A stretch of 64,000 nt of DNA. Source: Mesorhabditis belari. Its lineage: Eukaryota > Nematoda > Chromadorea > Rhabditida > Rhabditidae. The stretch covers positions 432,388 to 496,387 of the forward strand of contig CAUEEP010000872.1 of the NCBI GenBank assembly GCA_958450365.1. The letters run 5' to 3'. Below the pieces are notes generated by a model. The model did no database searches. It was not told the DNA's origin and saw only the letters and a program-made list of their open reading frames with translations. Below, in pieces: positions 33,746 to 64,000 of this stretch. Made by a program: the position numbers and the translations under genes. Every line of letters begins with the position of its first letter. Within the stretch, counting starts at the first letter, position 1.

Positions 33746-34896
33746 TAACTAACTAATCATTTTATACAACCAATGACCTTCAAGCTTCAAGCTTCAGAGT
33801 AAAATTTGGAAAACAATAGATTTAATGGCTTTTAAATCAAAAGACAAATGACGTATTGTTCAGGAGAGGAATGAAAGAGCTGAAGTGAATGTCGAAAATG
33901 TCGAACAAATGTCGAAAAGACTGAAAAGCTGAATGTCATTTGTCCAAAAAGGTCAAAATTTAGAGCCAAATAGCCAAGCCAATTAGCGCCAAAAAGAGCT
34001 TTAAAAATCTGCCAAAATATTCATTAATCTTTTCAGCGATCAATGAAAACAAAAATAAACTTTGAGAGGCTTTTGAGAGGCCAAAAAATGGGGAAAAGGA
34101 AATTTCCCGAATCGGTTACAGCCTCAAATTGGAGAACGGAGAGGGGAGAAGGTCGCCTTTTTGGTCTCGACAAGAAAGGATTGTCTTTTTGATAAGAGAT
34201 ACTGTATCCTTATCCATTCCCGTTTTTTTTCATTGCATCCCGTTATCTTGCATCGTTTCTATGGTGTCACATTGTTCATTTTCAAAAAAATCCCAATCAT
34301 TTCTGGTGTTCTTTTGCGCAATTTTTGACTGTGCCATTTGTGAGTCATTTTTGGAGAAATAGTTAATTGGAACGCCCGTTCGAGACAAAATTTCGAGAGA
34401 AAATTTGAGAAAACTTTTGAAATTATGACTTTTTTATTGATTTCAAATAAATGTTTCAAATAAATTACAAGAATTTCATGAATAATTGTTGTTTGAAACG
34501 AAAGTTTAGCGAGTTTTTGGTTTTAACTTTCAGCTTTAGGCAATAACTAGTGATTTTAAGTAACTTTAGCGCAAATGTAGCTTGTTTATTTGTGTTGTTT
34601 ACGAAATTGTTTGCCTTTTTTGCCTTTTTTTGCCGTTTTTGCCTTTTTTGCCTTTTTTTGGCACACTCTTCAATTAAATCTTTTTCTTCAATTACTATCT
34701 ATCGTCTCTCACAATTAGAATGCTTAAAATTTCTATTGAAAAACATTGAGCCAATGAAGCCAATTAAGCCTTTTAGGATTGAATTTATCTATTCTTGTTT
34801 ATCTTATCTATTGCAATTTATCTATTGCAATTGTAATTGTATCAAAAAGGTACCATTTTCAGTTATTATGCTATAAATTCCATCTAAAAGAGAAAA
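33746..34896. other. piki-1: Upstream region of piki-1
   Basis: AT-rich, with no exon recognised. TTTTCAG at 34856-34862 is a candidate spliced-leader acceptor for the first coding exon. Confidence 0.4.
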
Positions 34897-59943
<25,047 letters not shown>

Positions 59944-60917
59944 AATGAACTTGTTAGTGTGGGATTTTGGGATGAGACCGGAATTTGTTCAATAGACATC
60001 TGAATTGAATGAAGCGACAATCCACTTAACTTACTAAAGGTAAAGTACCCTTTCATTGGACACGTCCTCTTTGCCGACCTTACGGACAAGTCCTTGGGGG
60101 TTCGAATCAGCTCCAGATCTGATCCGGAAGCTGACCCGGATCTTATCGGATCGGGTCGGATCTTAATGAAGTGTAATTAAAATGAAATGGGGCTGTAAAC
60201 AACCGGAATCTTGAGGAAAAGAGCAGACAAAGGATTGAAAAAAATCGGTCTCATTTCAAGATCTCAGACTAGCTTGTTACCTATTGCACTTGTAAATGAA
60301 TTCCTTTTTTCTTTTCATTTTAAAACTGCCGTTTCTATAAAGAAAAACCTCATAAACGTATCCAATTTCATTGGTCAGTTCATTCTTTGTTTCAACTTTT
60401 TTTAAAATCTCGTGTTTCTCTTTTCAACAAGAACCGTTTCTGATCGATAGGCGTGTGAATTTTCTACGGACTTTATACTCTTTGTGATTTCCTGCACCAA
60501 AAAATACTCAAATAGCTACGCAATAGGGTTAGGTATTTATGTGTTTCCAAGAATTTTCTCAAAGAAATGTTGCCTTATAGATGAGCTGAGATTTGCAAAG
60601 ATTTTTGTTTTCACTTCAAGTTTCTATTTTATGGACAAGCTTGAAAATTGAAATGGGTCAAAGGCTTTTGATTTAAATGCTCAAACGCAGGAATGTTCCA
60701 GTTGGCCTATGGCTTATGGTTCTGATCTCTGGTCAAGACCAGTCAGGTCCAGGCCCAGGTCTAGGTCTAGGTCTGTAACAAAGCCAGAAAGCTGTACTTT
60801 TTGGTCTGTAAGAAAGCTCTGGTTCCTGGTGGATTGGATACTTTTTGGATCAGACACGGAATACAGGCTGAACAGGTCAGGCTAGACCAGGCCAAAGCTT
60901 GGACCCTGGCTCCTCAT
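59944..60917. other. Downstream region of piki-1, nothing coding recognised
   Basis: Contains ATCCGATCCG-like motifs (60115-60165) and short CAGGTCTAGGT repeats (60740-60775). No clear AATAAA follows the stop codon closely. Confidence 0.4.
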
Positions 60918-61332
60918 CTAACTTGGCCTGGAAACCATAGACTTGGAACATCGCTGCTCAAGGTTTTTGCTAGACTTTGAATCTTTTAACTTTCCAGAAT
61001 GTCCACTTTTTGTGTCCCCAAAATACTGAACTCCACTTGTTTTCGTGTGTTCAAAATATTTCCCCACGGGTCTCTCCAATCCTCGTTTTACATTAGAGGA
61101 ATTGAATACGAAATTGGGTTTCATTTTCTTCGAGTTTCGAGTTTTCGAGTAGCAGCTGAAAATCTTGATGCAGTACTTGTTTTGGTATTTGGGCGTGGAT
61201 ACGTAGGGTATGTAAAGCCTTCTGTAGATTTTTTTCAATTATAATGGAGTTTTCTGCTTTTGACATAATTTTATGAATGTTTTCAAAAACGAAGTTGCGA
61301 TTAAGTAGTTGTGTGTGTTTTTTTTCGCTCAA
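60918..61332 (-). CDS. Possible gene fragment, overlapping frames, unknown
   Basis: Two minus-strand frames overlap. One (61332-61093) starts MSEKKHTQLLNRN and reads ENIHKIMSKAENS; the other runs to 60918 and ends in a Lys/Ser-rich stretch. An internal TTTTCAG near 61155 could join them. There is no recognised domain. It lies downstream of piki-1 on the opposite strand. Confidence 0.25.
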
Positions 61333-61639
61333 TGGGCTCCTCCAAAGTCAATTAGTCGTCTTCTCCCCTTTTGAAAGGGGAGAAGGCGACAAAAAGTTGC
61401 AAATATAAAATTTGCGACTTTTTTGCACCCAATTCCCACTAAAATTTAGTTGATGAAACTCAATTTCGAAAGTAAATATCATTTTTATGATCATTTTATG
61501 TCTTGTTTCTATGTTGAATGTCACTTTTTCTTTACCTAGCTTGTGATTTTTGCGTACGGCTCTCCCAGATTTCAAACACTCGTCTTCCCCCGGATATTTG
61601 TAGAAAAGGTACAGGTTTAATAATAGTTTAATAATGATA

Positions 61640-62018
61640 ATAAACGCTATTAAAATTTTCCTTTCTTACAAAGAAAATACTGAACAAATAGAGTGGAAAT
61701 TCGCTAAAAATGTAAGTGTCAGAAGTTTGAAAAATGTATTGTCAATATATGTCGTAGCCGAATCAAAAATCAAGCCTATATCCAAATTTTCAGAACGATT
61801 CAAAAACTCGTTTTCAAGAAATGCGAAATTTACGAATTTTCACAAAACTTGCAGTTTAAGCGAAACTACTAAGTGTATCTTTTTGGAAATTTGGCTATAA
61901 GCCTAATTTTTGATTCTCTACAAGTTTTCCATTGACACCAAAATGGGTTTCTTTTGAAGAAAGTGCTCAAACTGTCACGTATGACAAGAGCCGGCAGTTT
62001 TCAATTCACCAACCCAAT
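61640..62018. mobile_element. Partial copy of the same mariner-derived foldback element
   Basis: The right half of copies A and B is present, from AGCCTATATCCAAATTTTCAG through CACCAAAATGGGTTTC to the terminus CAATTCACCAACCCAAT. The left terminus and transposase codons are not seen. It lies downstream of piki-1. Confidence 0.65.
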
Positions 62019-63433
62019 CGTTATTTGTCATTTAATTTCTTTGTTATTGTTGGAGAATTGCTGTTGGTAAATCTCGTTAATTTTCTAATAAAATTAGAAG
62101 CTTTTAGGAACTATAAAAAGCCGCAGAAAATGCTCGAAAGTAATTGCTAAGACATGAAATAAGCCAATCGAAAATCTAATCAACTTCATTCTCGAGATTT
62201 TTAAGCCACTCATCACTCAGCCACTCATCCGAGCCTTAGTCATCAAATGAAACGAATCTTCAGCTTCTTGCAAGCCTCGGTTTTCACTTTTCCATCCATA
62301 ACGATTCTCCATCGAACCGGGTCAAGTATAGCCATGAATTCAAGTTTTTACTTGATAGTTTTTACTTGAATTCTTGGCCTACCAGTAGACCAAGAATTCA
62401 AAAGCTTTCAGTGCCAAAAGTTCCTTGTTCTCTGAGACTAATCCTTTAATAAAATTAAATTAATACCCAATTGTTTTGCAGCAATTTCTCCCATCCATTT
62501 TGATCAAAAAATTAGCAAAAACCAAGTTCCACTAATTCATACAAAAAGAAAGAAATTAGATTAACTTAAGTTTCATCTTTTTGCAGATTTTATTACATTT
62601 TTCTCTTTGAACTCTTCAAATAAATGATTCAACGCGTTCTGGGAAATGAAAACGAACGAATCTTCTGCAAAAAGGGAAACTCAATCAGAAAAGCTCGTTA
62701 TTTGAGTTACAGATTGAGTCAATTATTAACGAGATTTTTCGGGATCATTTTGCCTATATAAAAACGTTTTTTCTTCTTCTACAACACCTAACTCTACTAA
62801 AAGTTCAAACATTAAAGATTCTATGAGTGTAGAAGAGAAATGACTAATTTTCTAAGAAATCGGTGTCCCAAAGGACAAAAGAGCACATTCTTTTGTCTCA
62901 TTTATTTCAAAAAAGGCACTAAACAGTCAAAAATTGTTCTCTTTCTTCTTTGCACTGGTTTATGGTCTAAATCGGCTAAGGGCCTAAAACCTCTCTCCGC
63001 CCCTCCAAAATCTTCTCACAAAAATGCAAATTTTTCCGAGTGAATTTCATGTTAGAAAGACTTTAATGTAGCCATGGTGTAGCCTGACGATTTTCCTAAA
63101 TTTTCTTTTTTGGGTGTAAATTGATTGGACGCTTGTGGACAAAGCTCCAGCGATTCTCCCAAAAACACCGAAATTCTGGCTACGGCCCTGCTTCTTCATA
63201 GATTTTGGGTTTTCAAAAACGGAAACGCATCCTTTCTGGTGCACTAACTCTTCAATTTTCTTGAGAAACTGGACTGTTTTCACGTAAAAATGTGAATTTT
63301 GAGGGTGCACAGACAGAAAGGCTATGTTTCAGTTGACCAGCACAAACTACACAAAAGTATTAGCCAGCTATCCAGCTTTGACAAAGCCAGGTTAAAGCCA
63401 GCCAGCCAGCTTTGACAACAACTCATAAATTAC
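62019..63433. other. No gene recognised
   Basis: AT-rich. A hairpin with GAATTCAAGTTTTTACTTG lies near 62336-62400. No exon continuing the chemoreceptor fragment was found. Confidence 0.4.
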
Positions 63434-63705
63434 CTCAACATAACAAACAAATTGAGCATCCCAGTGACTAAATCAATGATCGTGGCATTAGCAATCAATA
63501 CTGAATAGGTTTTCAGCCAATCGGGAGTTCCAAAAGTGATCAATAGCAACAAAAATGAACAAATTATCAAGCCAAATGCACAAATGACATGATGTAAACC
63601 AATCATAATAAAATCTTCAATGGGTAAAAAACCGGCATTCCAAAGAATATCCATCAAAAGCTTTTGCCAAAAATATATAAAACTGACTTTCTTGGCGACA
63701 ACCAA
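63434..63705 (-). pseudogene. Orphan first exon of a nematode 7TM chemoreceptor (Srd-like)
   Basis: The frame encodes a hydrophobic segment FIMIGLHHVICAFGLIICS (TM1), then TPDWLKTYSVLIANATIIDL and VTGMLNLFVMLR (TM2). TPxxLKTYSxLxxNxxxxDL resembles the TM1-TM2 region of Srd-type serpentine chemoreceptors. A donor AG|GTAATT follows at 63434. No further 7TM exons are recognisable on the minus strand down to the end of the PI3K gene at 59943. The locus may therefore be truncated, or its next exons too diverged to see. The start could be either of two ATGs (near 63705 or 63651). Confidence 0.5.
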
Positions 63706-64000
63706 TTTGTGCGAAATTTGTGAGAAAACGCAATAGCGCGGAAATTGCTTTTACATTTTTTCGACAATAATTATCTTTTAAAGATTTGAATAGGCCATTT
63801 TGCATTGAATGGACTGTTTGCTTTTTTAAATAATTACATATGATACAAATAGAAATATAACATAATAATATAAAGATAGAAATATAATGCCATCAAGTTC
63901 TCAATGATCTTTTTAACCTTTGCGTTAACATTGAGTTTTCCCATGAAATGATCCCAACTCTTAATTATTTTGAATGATATTTCGGTCATTTTCCGGTCAT

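Overview
The window looks like nuclear DNA of a nematode, probably a rhabditid. It is AT-rich. Its genes are split by introns whose 3' ends read TTTCAG or TTTTAG. It holds a tract of TTAGGC, the telomere hexamer of many nematodes, and a fragment resembling nematode-specific chemoreceptors. The species cannot be named from the sequence.

Two multi-exon genes can be rebuilt codon by codon from conserved family motifs and phase-matched splice sites. (1) Minus strand, 15994 to 8900: a six-exon, 208-residue homologue of the catalytic (alpha) subunit of platelet-activating-factor acetylhydrolase Ib, a GDSL/SGNH hydrolase. The block-I nucleophile serine is replaced by aspartate (GDDH instead of GDS), so it may be a pseudoenzyme. 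(2) Plus strand, 34897 to 59943: a 44-exon class II phosphatidylinositol 3-kinase (piki-1 orthologue) of about 1,665 residues. It has a UIM-like N-terminus, Ras-binding domain, C2, PIK helical domain, kinase, PX and C-terminal C2. Between them, on the minus strand, lie three uninterrupted reading frames (20065-20664, 22101-22742, 24990-25616). They appear to be diverged paralogues with a SNAP-25-like SNARE heptad region near the C-terminus and a shared (M/I)KxxGW tail. They are the best candidate here for something undescribed.

A tRNA-Asp(GTC) gene lies at 27361-27432. Several degenerate tRNA-like sequences look like SINEs or tRNA pseudogenes. The right edge carries a first-exon-like fragment of a 7TM chemoreceptor (minus strand, 63705-63434). 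The left edge carries one orphan exon-like segment (minus strand, 2468-2344).

Most of the rest is repeat. There are several decayed mariner copies and a Tc1-like remnant. Many short terminal-inverted-repeat or foldback elements, some still holding the last codons of a mariner transposase, sit mainly in introns of the two large genes. A dispersed repeat family with a GC-rich hairpin is present, as are many tandem arrays of 6-, 11-, 12-, 15-, 16- and 31-bp units. Long open frames inside those arrays (Leu-Phe, Leu-Val, Arg-Leu and Met-Glu-Lys repeats) are artefacts and are not called as genes.

The PI3K and the PAF-AH-like protein both belong to lipid-signalling families, and the SNARE-like proteins, if correctly read, would act in membrane fusion. 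Nothing in the sequence shows that they work together.
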